Assembly: GCF_020297485.1 (NCBI RefSeq)
Contig: NZ_JAIWZC010000001.1
Location: 4,216,001 to 4,280,000 of the forward strand
Source: Enterocloster clostridioformis
GTDB lineage: Bacteria; Bacillota; Clostridia; Lachnospirales; Lachnospiraceae
Direction of reading: 5' to 3'
DNA length: 64,000 nt
A program made the position numbers and the translations under genes. The notes beneath the pieces are model-generated. The model searched no databases, had not been told where the DNA came from, and worked only from the letters and a program-made list of their open reading frames with translations. Shown here piece after piece: positions 53,641 to 62,088 of the stretch; the stretch's first letter is position 1, and each line of letters opens with the position of its first letter.

Positions 53641-54897
53641 TCAGGCCATAGCAGGAGGAGTAATCATATAGCCTCGTTTCTCTAAACGTTTGATGGCATT
53701 TCTGTCATACTGTTCCTGAAATTTCCGGTACATTTCTTCAGGAATAGCGGAATAATCCGTATCGGCAGGATTAAATACCTCCTGCTTTTGGAACATGTGG
53801 TAAATGCAAGTCAACACCATGCGTGCAATGGCAATGATTGCCCGTTTATGACCACGACGTTTTTTTATACGGTCATATTTGTATCTGAAGTAAGGGTTTT
53901 TACTCTTGATGGCAGCATTTGCACACTGAACCAGCAGAGGCTTTAAGTACACCCCGGCTCTTGAAACATGGACGCTCTTCTTTTTACCGGCACTTTCGTT
54001 ATTTTCAGGAGCCAGCCCAGCCCAGGAGCACAAACGTTTTGAGGATTTGAATACCGCCATATCCACCCCGATTTCAGCAATGATAAAGGTGGCAGACTGC
54101 TCTGTAATTCCAGGAATTGTAGTAGCCAATTCGATAAATTTATGGTAAGGTTTAGCCAGGTCGGAAATCGTTTCTTCGAGAGTGGAGACGCACTCATTGA
54201 TTTCATCGAAATGCTTTCTGCAGACCTTAATCTTAACGGATTGGTCACGGCGCAGTTCATAACCGATTATGGAGGTTACAACATCATCTGCCTTGTCCTT
54301 TGCTTTTTTAAGAAGCAGGGATTTACAGTATTCGGGGTCAAATACCTCACAGGTCAGGATATAGTCAACGATGGCGGTCGCTGATTTTCCAAAGGTATCT
54401 GAGAGGACGGATGCAAGGGCAATGTTGGAAACCGTAAGAGCATTCTGTAACCGGTTTTTCTCACTGCTGCGGTGGCCAATCAGTTTCTGCCGGTATCGGA
54501 ACAATTCCCGAAGCATGCGAATTTCCTTACAGGGGATATAACTGGAAGGAACAATATCAAATTTAAACAGATCCGCAATCCAGGCGGAGTCTTTGTCATC
54601 GGTTTTCTGTCCTTTGATAGCCCTGACATACTTGGGGTTAGCAACGACAACGTGACAGGAATCCTCCAGGATATTAAAAATTGGAATCCAGTATTTACCA
54701 GTGGATTCGAGGCAGATCTCAGTGCAATTGAAAGAAAGAAGCCATTTTTTCAAAGAATTAAGATCGGAATTGAAGGTGGCGAACCGCTTTTTAACATAAG
54801 AAGTAACGCCCCTGTAGTCTGTCAGAGCAATGGTAGCGACAACAAATTTCTTGTGAACGTCCATGCCACAGCAGACAAAGTGTTTGATAGATAACAT
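53641..54897 (-). CDS. IS110-family DEDD transposase/recombinase
   Basis: A 418-residue recombinase. The RuvC-like N-terminal domain has the first acidic residue in CGMDVHKKFVVATI, the second in CLESTGKYW and the last pair in KTDDKDSAW. The C-terminal Tnp20 domain includes IPGITEQSATFIIAEIG and SWAGLAPENNESAGKKK with its serine. The frame is intact, so the element may be active. Proteins of this family use a bridge RNA from the noncoding flank to pair donor and target DNA. Confidence 0.92.
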   Translation of the reverse strand: MLSIKHFVCCGMDVHKKFVVATIALTDYRGVTSYVKKRFATFNSDLNSLKKWLLSFNCTEICLESTGKYWIPIFNILEDSCHVVVANPKYVRAIKGQKTDDKDSAWIADLFKFDIVPSSYIPCKEIRMLRELFRYRQKLIGHRSSEKNRLQNALTVSNIALASVLSDTFGKSATAIVDYILTCEVFDPEYCKSLLLKKAKDKADDVVTSIIGYELRRDQSVKIKVCRKHFDEINECVSTLEETISDLAKPYHKFIELATTIPGITEQSATFIIAEIGVDMAVFKSSKRLCSWAGLAPENNESAGKKKSVHVSRAGVYLKPLLVQCANAAIKSKNPYFRYKYDRIKKRRGHKRAIIAIARMVLTCIYHMFQKQEVFNPADTDYSAIPEEMYRKFQEQYDRNAIKRLEKRGYMITPPAMA

Positions 54898-55139
54898 AAA
54901 ACAGCCCTCCTAAGTAAAATAGACAGACATTGACTGGCTGTCCAGCAAAGAAAGACCTAAGGAATTGCTTTGACAATGATTAGGTTACGAGCTCAAGGCG
55001 TCACTGGTTTGTGCTTGAGAAGACAGCCGACACATGTTTTTATGCGGACTTGATCCCAAATGGAGGAACCGATTCTACTTCCTCCTCCGTGCTCTGTAGT
55101 GTATCTGTCTGAGGAGAGTTTAACATCAAAAATAAAATA
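54898..55139 (-). ncRNA. candidate bridge RNA region of the IS110 element
   Basis: The 240 bases upstream of the transposase contain no gene. IS110-group elements encode their bridge RNA in this upstream flank. Several short inverted repeats are visible, for example GAGGAA/TTCCTC near 55070-55085. The RNA ends and guide loops cannot be assigned by eye. The call rests on family knowledge plus position. Confidence 0.35.
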
Positions 55140-55208
55140 GTGGAAGCACAAACTTGCTATTTCATAACTGTTTTGTGCCTAAGCGAAGCGAAAGGAATGA
55201 GAGTTTTT

Positions 55209-56267
55209 ATGAAGATGAAGGAATTGACGGATTTTTATAGAGATAAAAGGGTGCTTGTGACGGGGCATACCGGGTTTAAGGGGGCCTGGCTTTGCAGGAT
55301 ACTGGCACTTGCCGGGGCCCGGGTGACGGGGTATTCCCTTGAACCTCCTACGGATCCCAGCTTGTTTGAGATTGCCGGGCTGGAGGACAGGATGGACAGT
55401 GTGATCGGCGATATCCGTAACCTTAAGGGGCTTAGGGACGTGTTTGAACGGGTGAGGCCGGAGGTTGTGTTTCATCTGGCGGCCCAGCCCATTGTCCGGG
55501 ATTCTTATAAGGATCCGGTGTATACCTATGAGACAAATGTCATGGGAACAGTGAATGTGATGGAGTGCGTCAGATTGACGGACAGTGTCCGCTCTTTCCT
55601 CAATGTGACCACGGACAAGGTGTACGAGAACCGGGAATGGGAGTATGGATACAGGGAATGCGATCCTCTGGATGGATACGATCCCTATTCCAACAGTAAG
55701 TCCTGCTCCGAGCTGGTAACTCACAGCTATCAGAAATCATTTTTCAGTGACGGGCGGTGTGCTGTTTCTACCTCCAGGGCCGGAAATGTCATTGGAGGTG
55801 GCGATTTTGCCAATGACAGGATTATACCTGACTGTATCAGGGCGGCTGCAACAGGGAAAGATATCATTGTAAGGAATCCCCATTCCACCAGGCCCTATCA
55901 GCTGGTGCTGGAGCCCCTTGCCGTGTATCTTACCATTGCCATGAGGCAGTATGAGGATGGACGGCACCAGGGATATTATAACGTGGGACCGGACGATAAG
56001 GACTGCGTGACCACAGGACTCCTGGTGGATATGTTCTGCCGGGCCTGGGGCGGGGATGTGAAGTGGGTGAATCAGTATGACGGAGGCCCTCATGAGGCCA
56101 ATTTCCTGAAGCTGGATTGTTCCAGAATAAAGTCAGTATTTGGCTGGCGCCCCAGATATGGGGTGGAGGAAGCCGTCCAAAAGACGGTAGAGTGGTCCAG
56201 GGCTTATCTGGACGGCGAGGATATGCTGGAGGTTATGGACCGGCAGATAACAGAATTTTTTTCGTAA
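55209..56267 (+). CDS. rfbG: CDP-glucose 4,6-dehydratase
   Basis: A 352-residue short-chain dehydrogenase. RVLVTGHTGFKGAWLCRIL is the NAD-binding loop, FHLAAQPIVRDSYKDP is typical of CDP-glucose dehydratase and YDPYSNSKSCSEL holds the catalytic Tyr and Lys. It converts CDP-glucose to CDP-4-keto-6-deoxyglucose. ATG 55209 is preferred on homology of MKELTDFYRDKRVLVTG. The frame extends upstream into IS-flank sequence, so the native leader was replaced by the insertion. Confidence 0.93.
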   Translation: MKMKELTDFYRDKRVLVTGHTGFKGAWLCRILALAGARVTGYSLEPPTDPSLFEIAGLEDRMDSVIGDIRNLKGLRDVFERVRPEVVFHLAAQPIVRDSYKDPVYTYETNVMGTVNVMECVRLTDSVRSFLNVTTDKVYENREWEYGYRECDPLDGYDPYSNSKSCSELVTHSYQKSFFSDGRCAVSTSRAGNVIGGGDFANDRIIPDCIRAAATGKDIIVRNPHSTRPYQLVLEPLAVYLTIAMRQYEDGRHQGYYNVGPDDKDCVTTGLLVDMFCRAWGGDVKWVNQYDGGPHEANFLKLDCSRIKSVFGWRPRYGVEEAVQKTVEWSRAYLDGEDMLEVMDRQITEFFS

Positions 56268-56276
56268 AGAGGAGAA

Positions 56277-57641
56277 ATGAACATGGCATTTGAACATAAG
56301 ACAGAGACAGAGGCAAGGCAGCAGATTCTGGACATGGTAGCCGAATACTGCGACACCTACCACAACAAAAAGGGGTCCTTTCAGGAGGGAGACCGCATCC
56401 CCTATGCTTCCAGGGTTTATGACCATAAGGAGATGGTAAACCTGGTGGACAGTTCGCTGGAGTTCTGGCTTACCTCCGGCAGGTACACCGATGAATTTGA
56501 GAAGAAGCTGGCAGGCTATCTGGGAGTGCGTTTCTGCTCCCTGGTGAACTCCGGTTCCTCCGCCAATCTGGCGGCCTTTATGACGCTGACCTCCCCTTTG
56601 CTGGGTGAGCGCAGGGTAAAGAGGGGGGATGAAATCATCACGGTTGCCTGCGGGTTTCCAACCACAGTGGCTCCTGCTATCCAGTACGGCGCGGTGCCGG
56701 TGTTCGTGGATGTGACCATCCCTCAGTATAACATCGATGCAACAAAGCTGGAAGAGGCCCTGTCCGAAAAGACAAAGGCGGTGATGATTGCCCACACCCT
56801 TGGAAATCCCTTCGATTTAAGGACAGTGAAGGCATTTTGTGAGAAACATAATCTGTGGCTGGTGGAGGACAACTGCGACGCTCTGGGTACCCAGTATACC
56901 ATGGAAGAGGATGGAAAGGAAGTAACCCGTTTTACGGGCACCATCGGTGACATCGGCACATCCAGCTTCTATCCTCCCCATCACATGACGATGGGCGAGG
57001 GAGGCGCCGTGTATACGGACAATCCCCTTCTCAATAAAATTATCCGGTCCTTCCGCGACTGGGGCCGCGACTGCGTATGCCCCTCAGGCCGTGACAACAT
57101 GTGCGGACACCGGTTTGACCGGCAGTTCGGGGAGCTTCCTCTGGGGTATGATCACAAATACGTGTATTCCCATCTCGGGTATAACCTGAAGGCAACGGAC
57201 ATGCAGGCCGCCATTGGCTGCGCCCAGCTGGATAAATTTCCCTCCTTTGTGGAGCGGCGGCGCCATAATTTTGACCGACTGAAGGCAGGGCTTGAAGGAA
57301 CAGAGAATCAGCTGATTCTCCCGGAAGCCTGCCCGCATTCCAGGCCAAGCTGGTTCGGTTTTCTGATTACATGCAGGGAAGGCGTGGATCGGAATAAGAT
57401 TGTCCGGTATGTGGAGAAAAAGGGTGTGCAGACCAGAATGCTGTTTGCGGGCAATCTGACAAAGCATCCATGTTTTGATGAAATGCGGGCAGCGGGCCAG
57501 GGATACCGCATTGTGGGAAGCCTGGACAACACGGACCGCATAATGTCCGACACATTCTGGGTGGGTGTGTATCCGGGAATGACAGACGGTATGATCGACT
57601 ATATGGCCAGGACGATTAAGGAAGCAGTGGAGTGCGCATAG
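56277..57641 (+). CDS. rfbH: CDP-4-keto-6-deoxyglucose 3-dehydratase (RfbH/E1)
   Basis: A 454-residue PLP enzyme of the DegT fold that removes the C3 hydroxyl from the keto sugar, on the way to 3,6-dideoxyhexoses. The usual Schiff-base lysine is replaced by histidine (H235 in FYPPHHMTMGEGGAV), which is diagnostic of this dehydratase. CVCPSGRDNMC and a nearby cysteine supply the [2Fe-2S] cluster. AGAGGAG lies 4-9 bases before two candidate ATGs (56277 and 56283). The reductase that completes this step is not seen in the window. Confidence 0.93.
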   Translation: MNMAFEHKTETEARQQILDMVAEYCDTYHNKKGSFQEGDRIPYASRVYDHKEMVNLVDSSLEFWLTSGRYTDEFEKKLAGYLGVRFCSLVNSGSSANLAAFMTLTSPLLGERRVKRGDEIITVACGFPTTVAPAIQYGAVPVFVDVTIPQYNIDATKLEEALSEKTKAVMIAHTLGNPFDLRTVKAFCEKHNLWLVEDNCDALGTQYTMEEDGKEVTRFTGTIGDIGTSSFYPPHHMTMGEGGAVYTDNPLLNKIIRSFRDWGRDCVCPSGRDNMCGHRFDRQFGELPLGYDHKYVYSHLGYNLKATDMQAAIGCAQLDKFPSFVERRRHNFDRLKAGLEGTENQLILPEACPHSRPSWFGFLITCREGVDRNKIVRYVEKKGVQTRMLFAGNLTKHPCFDEMRAAGQGYRIVGSLDNTDRIMSDTFWVGVYPGMTDGMIDYMARTIKEAVECA

Positions 57642-57709
57642 GGACTCTGCGGCACAGTTTGGGCGCCGTGCCAAAAACACGGCAGGAATAAAGGGCAGGA
57701 GCACTGATT

Positions 57710-58552
57710 ATGATGGAAACCTATGATATGAGCCGGGTCCATGAGGCTAACTTGACTATATTAAAAGAGATAGACCGGATTTGCCGTAAGTATAATATCC
57801 GCTACATGCTGGACGCAGGCACCCTCATAGGTGCCGTACGCCATAAGGGATTCATTCCCTGGGATGATGACGCGGATGTGGCGTTTACCAGAAACCAGTA
57901 TGAAGCGTTCATGAAGGTGGCTCCAAGGGAGCTGCCGGATACCATGGAGCTTTTGGAGCCGGACAGTTACAGGGGCGGAAAGGCATTTTATGATTTCACA
58001 CCCAGAATCATTTACAAGAAAAGCAAATGCCATGAGGACAGCTTGGAGATGCAGTACTATGAGGGAAAGCTGAACCATATATGGGTGGATTTGTTCATTC
58101 TGGACAAGCTTCCTGCCTCCAGGGCGGGGGCGGAATTTACCCGCTTCCTGCACAAGGCGGTGTATGGCATGGCCATGGGGCACAGGTATAAGCTGGATTT
58201 TGGTAAATACAGCATGATTCACAAGATATTCGTGGGAGGGCTGGCAGCCGTGGGCCGTCTGGTACCCATGAAGCTTATCTTTGCCATGCAGAAGGCCGCT
58301 GCCCTGAAGGACAGGCGCAGCAAGGGGAGCCTGCGCTATTACAGCAACTATCAGCCGGATTATCTGTATGTGACTGTGGATAAGTCCTGCTGCGACCAGG
58401 TGGAGGATGCGGATTTTGAGGATACCCGTCTGATGATTCCGAAGGGATGGCACCAGATACTGACAGAGGTGTATGGAAATTACATGGAAATGCCGCCGGA
58501 GGACAAACGGGTGCCCACCCACTCCAGCCAGCAAATCCGTATTTTTGATTAG
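57710..58552 (+). CDS. LicD-family phosphotransferase
   Basis: A 280-residue nucleotidyltransferase-fold protein. IRYMLDAGTLIGAVRHKGFIP and WDDDADVAFTR are the LicD signatures, with the catalytic aspartates in the second. LicD proteins transfer phosphocholine or other phospho-groups from CDP donors onto surface glycans. A small GCCGTG/CACGGC hairpin (57665-57683) precedes it. The group transferred is unknown; no choline uptake or activation gene is nearby. Confidence 0.88.
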   Translation: MMETYDMSRVHEANLTILKEIDRICRKYNIRYMLDAGTLIGAVRHKGFIPWDDDADVAFTRNQYEAFMKVAPRELPDTMELLEPDSYRGGKAFYDFTPRIIYKKSKCHEDSLEMQYYEGKLNHIWVDLFILDKLPASRAGAEFTRFLHKAVYGMAMGHRYKLDFGKYSMIHKIFVGGLAAVGRLVPMKLIFAMQKAAALKDRRSKGSLRYYSNYQPDYLYVTVDKSCCDQVEDADFEDTRLMIPKGWHQILTEVYGNYMEMPPEDKRVPTHSSQQIRIFD

Positions 58553-58721
58553 AATGTGCCGGAACAGGGGGCAGACACGCACTGGGGGGATGACGGCAGA
58601 GAGATTGACAGCATATTTTAATCAAAAAGAGGGTTTAATTCCCCGCAGCTTGCTGCGTAACAAACTTTTTCAAGACATGGAGGAAGTGATATACTAGAGG
58701 AAAAAGGAAAGGAGAAATTGT

Positions 58722-59195
58722 GTGATGAGTGAAACAATACGCAAGTCACACAATGTATCAGTACTCATGTATCATTTCGTATGTCCAGCAAAATATAGAA
58801 GAGTAGTAATAGATGAAGATGTAGATAGGGTAATCAAAGAAACGTGTGAGGGAATTCAGGAAAGGTATGAAATAAGATTTTTGGAAGTAGGTACAGATAA
58901 AGACCATATACATTTTCTTATCCAGTCAGTGCCTGCATATAGTCCAAAAAAAATCATCCAAATAGTGAAGAGCATCATAGCCCGGGAGGTGTTCGCGAAA
59001 TGTCCACAAGTGAAGAAAAAATTGTGGGGAGGAGAATTCTGGACAGATGGCTATTACGTAGCAACGGTGAGTGAACATGGGAATGAGCAAATCATAAGTA
59101 GATATGTGAAAGAACAGGGACAGGAAAAAAATTATAAAACAATCTATAAAAACGTAGAGAAAACAAAGCAGTATAGCATATGGGATTATATGTAG
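58722..59195 (+). CDS. tnpA: IS200/IS605-family Y1 transposase
   Basis: A 157-residue single-strand DNA transposase. The HUH motif is H62-I-H64 in DKDHIHFLIQSV and the catalytic tyrosine is Y128 in ISRYVKEQ. AAAGGAG is followed by GTG 58722 and ATG 58725, either of which may start it. The gene is markedly AT-richer than its neighbours. It is intact and may be active. Confidence 0.92.
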   Translation: MMSETIRKSHNVSVLMYHFVCPAKYRRVVIDEDVDRVIKETCEGIQERYEIRFLEVGTDKDHIHFLIQSVPAYSPKKIIQIVKSIIAREVFAKCPQVKKKLWGGEFWTDGYYVATVSEHGNEQIISRYVKEQGQEKNYKTIYKNVEKTKQYSIWDYM

Positions 59196-59211
59196 AGGTT
59201 GCAACCTTCGA

Positions 59212-59235
59212 TACCCCGCAGCTTGCTGCGGGGTA
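59212..59235 (+). repeat. right-end hairpin of the IS200-type element
   Basis: A perfect 10-bp stem, TACCCCGCAG/CTGCGGGGTA, with loop CTTG. It lies 39 bases before the start of the next glycosyltransferase and could act on its translation or as a terminator for tnpA. Confidence 0.8.
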
Positions 59236-59273
59236 GTTCATTATGCCCCAGGAAAGGATTACAGACAAAAGAG

Positions 59274-60275
59274 ATGGACAGGTTGTTATCAGTTGTGGTA
59301 TCGGTCTACAACGAAGAAAAGGCATTGGAAGAATTTTACAGGGAAACCACAAAGGTGTTGAGGCAAATCAGCTGGGGCTATGAGCTGCTTTTTGTCAATG
59401 ACGGCAGCAGGGATGGAAGCCAGGATATACTGGACCGGCTGGCCGCGTCCGATTCAAGGGTCAGGGTGATAAGCTTTTCCAGGAACTTTGGACATGAGGC
59501 GGCCATGATAGCGGGACTGGACTACAGCAGGGGAGACGGCATTATCTGTATGGACGCGGACCTGCAGCATCCCCCGGAGTGTATACCGGATATCCTGGCT
59601 AAGTTTGAGGAAGGATATCAGGTCATCAACATGGTCCGCACCAGAAACAGAACAGCAGGACTGGTGAAGAATATCACATCCTCCGGCTTTTACTGGCTTA
59701 TCAACCGGATCTCAGATGTACACTTTGAGGCAAATGCCTCTGACTTTTTTGCGGTCTCCCGCCATGTGGCCCAGGTGCTGAAGGACAGCTACAGGGAAAA
59801 GGTGCGTTTCCTCAGAGGCTATGTGCAGAACGTGGGCTTTAAGAAAACCGCCGTTGAGTATGAAGCAAGGGCCCGGGTGGCAGGGGAGAGCAAATACAGT
59901 ATCAAGAAGCTGTTCGTGTTCTCCATCAATACAATCCTGTGCTTTTCCAACATGCCCCTGAAGCTTGGAATTTACGCGGGCATATTCTCGGCCCTGCTGG
60001 GCTTCGCCGTCATGATATACACTCTTTGTACCAGAAAAGGGGCTCCCAGTGGCTATGCCACCATTGTGGTATTGATTTGCTTTATGTTTGCCATGATGTT
60101 TGTGATTATCGGCATTATCGGTGAGTATATTGCGATTCTGTTTACGGAGCTGAAGGACAGGCCTATTTATATTGTGGATCGGATGGAGAATATGGACCAG
60201 GGAGAAAATGTGGACCAGACCGCCAGTATCACAGACCGGACAGAAAATAGAAACCAGACAAAGAATGCTCATTAG
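59274..60275 (+). CDS. GT2 glycosyltransferase with C-terminal membrane anchor (GtrB/DPM type)
   Basis: A 333-residue enzyme. LLSVVVSVYNEEKALEEFYR starts the fold, FVNDGSRDGS follows and MDADLQHPPECI is the metal site. Two membrane helices lie at about residues 230-300. Such proteins load a sugar onto undecaprenyl phosphate for GT-C enzymes, of which three candidates lie upstream. ATG 59274 begins the homologous region. The frame runs back into the IS200 end, which probably replaced the native leader. Confidence 0.88.
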   Translation: MDRLLSVVVSVYNEEKALEEFYRETTKVLRQISWGYELLFVNDGSRDGSQDILDRLAASDSRVRVISFSRNFGHEAAMIAGLDYSRGDGIICMDADLQHPPECIPDILAKFEEGYQVINMVRTRNRTAGLVKNITSSGFYWLINRISDVHFEANASDFFAVSRHVAQVLKDSYREKVRFLRGYVQNVGFKKTAVEYEARARVAGESKYSIKKLFVFSINTILCFSNMPLKLGIYAGIFSALLGFAVMIYTLCTRKGAPSGYATIVVLICFMFAMMFVIIGIIGEYIAILFTELKDRPIYIVDRMENMDQGENVDQTASITDRTENRNQTKNAH

Positions 60276-60297
60276 AAAAAAGTTATAATATTAATAG

Positions 60298-60346
60298 GAC
60301 CGTTGCGGCTGTGTGCATCATCAGGCACTTGCCGCTGCGGTCTTTT
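60298..60346 (+). terminator. terminator of the polysaccharide locus
   Basis: GACCGTTGCGGC and GCCGCTGCGGTC form a 12-bp stem with two mismatches around a 21-base loop, followed by TTTT. It closes the locus after the last glycosyltransferase. Confidence 0.7.
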
Positions 60347-60356
60347 AATTGCGTCG

Positions 60357-60550
60357 CTATACTAACTCCACTTCAATCCCCAAACTTTCAAGCCGATCCA
60401 CATATTCCACATCCAGTTCTCTGCCCACGATAATTCGATTGATACAGTCCAGCTGGCTGATATTAATGAAAGCGCTGGCCTGGAATTTAGTGTGATCGCA
60501 AAGAAGAATAACCTCCTTGCCAGATTTGATATATTGCTTTTTTATTCTGG
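60357..60550 (-). pseudogene. 3' remnant of a DeoR-family regulator
   Basis: On the reverse strand, YIKSGKEVILLCDHTKFQAS and the following INRIIVGRELD up to a stop at 60359-60357 form the C-terminal 60 or so residues of a DeoR sugar-sensing domain. The helix-turn-helix and the rest are missing, because the next gene begins only 20 bases away. It was probably the regulator of the adjacent sugar transporter before the deletion. Confidence 0.75.
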
Positions 60551-60568
60551 ATTGGGAGGTGGGATTCG

Positions 60569-62083
60569 GTGGATGAGTATATATTGGAACTCAGGAATAT
60601 CACGAAGCGTTTTCCAGGCGTAGTTGCTTTAAATGGCGTTCAGTTCCAGCTGAAGCAGGGTGAAATACATGCATTAATGGGTGAAAATGGCGCAGGAAAA
60701 TCCACACTGATTAAGGTTATTACCGGAGTACATGAGCCGGAAGAGGGAGACATCCTGATTAATGGCAGGAAGGCGGTATTTAAAAATACCAATGATTCGG
60801 CAGCCAACAGTATCGCGGCCATTTATCAGCACAGCACGGTCTATCCGTATCTGAGTGTAACAGAAAATATATTTATCGGTCATGAGTCACTGACAAAGGC
60901 AGGGTCTATTAAATGGAATGAGATGCATGCCAGGGCAAAGGAGCTTCTGCTCAGTCTGGGATGCGGCATCAATCCCAGGACAAGAATGGTGAATCTAAGT
61001 GTGGCGGAGCAGCAGATTGTAGAGATTTCAAAAGCAGTTTCCTCCAAAGCCAGGATTGTCATCATGGATGAGCCAACTGCTGCCCTGTCCAAGCGGGAAT
61101 GTGAGGAACTGTACCGCATTACGGAAAAGCTAAAGGCCGAGGGAACTTCCATCATATTTATTTCTCACAGAATGGAGGATATGTACAGACTGGCGGACCG
61201 GGTCACTGTATTTAGGGATGCCAGATATATAGGTACATGGGATGTGGATAGGATTTCCAAGGATGAGCTGATATCAGCCATGGTTGGACGTGAGGTTACG
61301 CAGCTGTATCCGAAACAGGCGGTTCCGATCGGCGGGACGGCCCTTGAAGTAAAAGGACTTACAAAGAAAGGATATTTTAAGGACATCAGCTTTGATGTGA
61401 AGAAAGGGGAGATATTCGGACTTACAGGTCTGGTGGGGGCGGGACGTTCCGAGGTATGTCAGGGGATATGCGGTCTTTTAAAGCCGGATTCAGGAAAATT
61501 ATACGTAGGAGGGGAGGAATGCATCTTTACTCATCCGTCCCAGGCATTAAAGAAGGGGGTGGGCTATCTGCCGGAGGACAGGCAGCAGCAGGGGCTGATT
61601 CTCTCGTGGGAGCTGTACAGGAATATGACTCTCTCTACACTGGATAAATATAATCGTTTGATTGGTATTGATACGGGAAGGGAGCGGCAGACGGGAAAGG
61701 AGCTTTGTGAGAAGCTTCAGATTAAAGCCAAGAGTATATTTTCCAGAGCGGATTCACTGTCAGGAGGCAATCAGCAGAAAGTGGTATTTGCAAAGCTTCT
61801 GAACTCAGATGTGAACATCCTGTTGCTGGATGAGCCCACAAAGGGTGTGGATGTAGGCGCAAAGGCCCAGATATACTCAATTATGTCCGACCTGGCCGCC
61901 CAGGGATATGCCATTATTTTGGTCTCTTCCGAGATGCCTGAGGTCATGTCTATGGCAGATAGGATTGGTGTCATGCATGAAGGGCATCTGGCGGCAATTT
62001 TTGATGCCTCTCATGTGACTCAGGAGGAGATACTGGCGGCAGCCATGACCGCCAAAGATGAAGATTTGAAAGAGGGAGCGTGA
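60569..62083 (+). CDS. sugar ABC importer ATPase with two nucleotide-binding domains (RbsA/MglA/RhaT type)
   Basis: A 504-residue ATPase. Walker A motifs are GENGAGKSTLIKVITG and the variant GLVGAGRSEVCQGICG. ABC signatures are LSVAEQQIVEIS and LSGGNQQKVVFAK, and the Walker B aspartates are in VIMDEPTAAL and LLLDEPTKGVDVG. It drives import of a monosaccharide. The start is GTG 60569, after GGGAGGTGGG. No substrate-binding protein is found upstream. It is coupled to the permease gene. Confidence 0.88.
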   Translation: MDEYILELRNITKRFPGVVALNGVQFQLKQGEIHALMGENGAGKSTLIKVITGVHEPEEGDILINGRKAVFKNTNDSAANSIAAIYQHSTVYPYLSVTENIFIGHESLTKAGSIKWNEMHARAKELLLSLGCGINPRTRMVNLSVAEQQIVEISKAVSSKARIVIMDEPTAALSKRECEELYRITEKLKAEGTSIIFISHRMEDMYRLADRVTVFRDARYIGTWDVDRISKDELISAMVGREVTQLYPKQAVPIGGTALEVKGLTKKGYFKDISFDVKKGEIFGLTGLVGAGRSEVCQGICGLLKPDSGKLYVGGEECIFTHPSQALKKGVGYLPEDRQQQGLILSWELYRNMTLSTLDKYNRLIGIDTGRERQTGKELCEKLQIKAKSIFSRADSLSGGNQQKVVFAKLLNSDVNILLLDEPTKGVDVGAKAQIYSIMSDLAAQGYAIILVSSEMPEVMSMADRIGVMHEGHLAAIFDASHVTQEEILAAAMTAKDEDLKEGA

Positions 62084-62088
62084 GATGG

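Larger units (their letters stand above)
53641..55139 (-). mobile_element. IS110-family insertion sequence (ends approximate)
   Basis: A DEDD transposase gene with a long upstream noncoding flank lies between rfbF and rfbG. IS110-family elements lack terminal inverted repeats and usually make no target duplication, so the ends cannot be fixed without an empty site. The region to the right up to about 55139 is AT-rich and unlike the flanking sugar genes. Confidence 0.7.
58641..59235 (+). mobile_element. IS200-type element
   Basis: A Y1 transposase gene is bracketed by related hairpins. The left one is CGCAG-CTTG-CTGCG (58644-58657) and the right one is TACCCCGCAG-CTTG-CTGCGGGGTA (59212-59235). 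Both contain CCCCGCAGCTTGCTGCG, as expected for the strand-specific ends of IS200/IS605 elements. There is no accessory tnpB gene. It sits between licD and the last glycosyltransferase gene. Confidence 0.85.

Noticed and set aside
58641..59235. An IS605-type element with a TnpB/omega-RNA system
   Set aside because: Only a Y1 transposase is present. No tnpB-like frame follows before the next glycosyltransferase gene.
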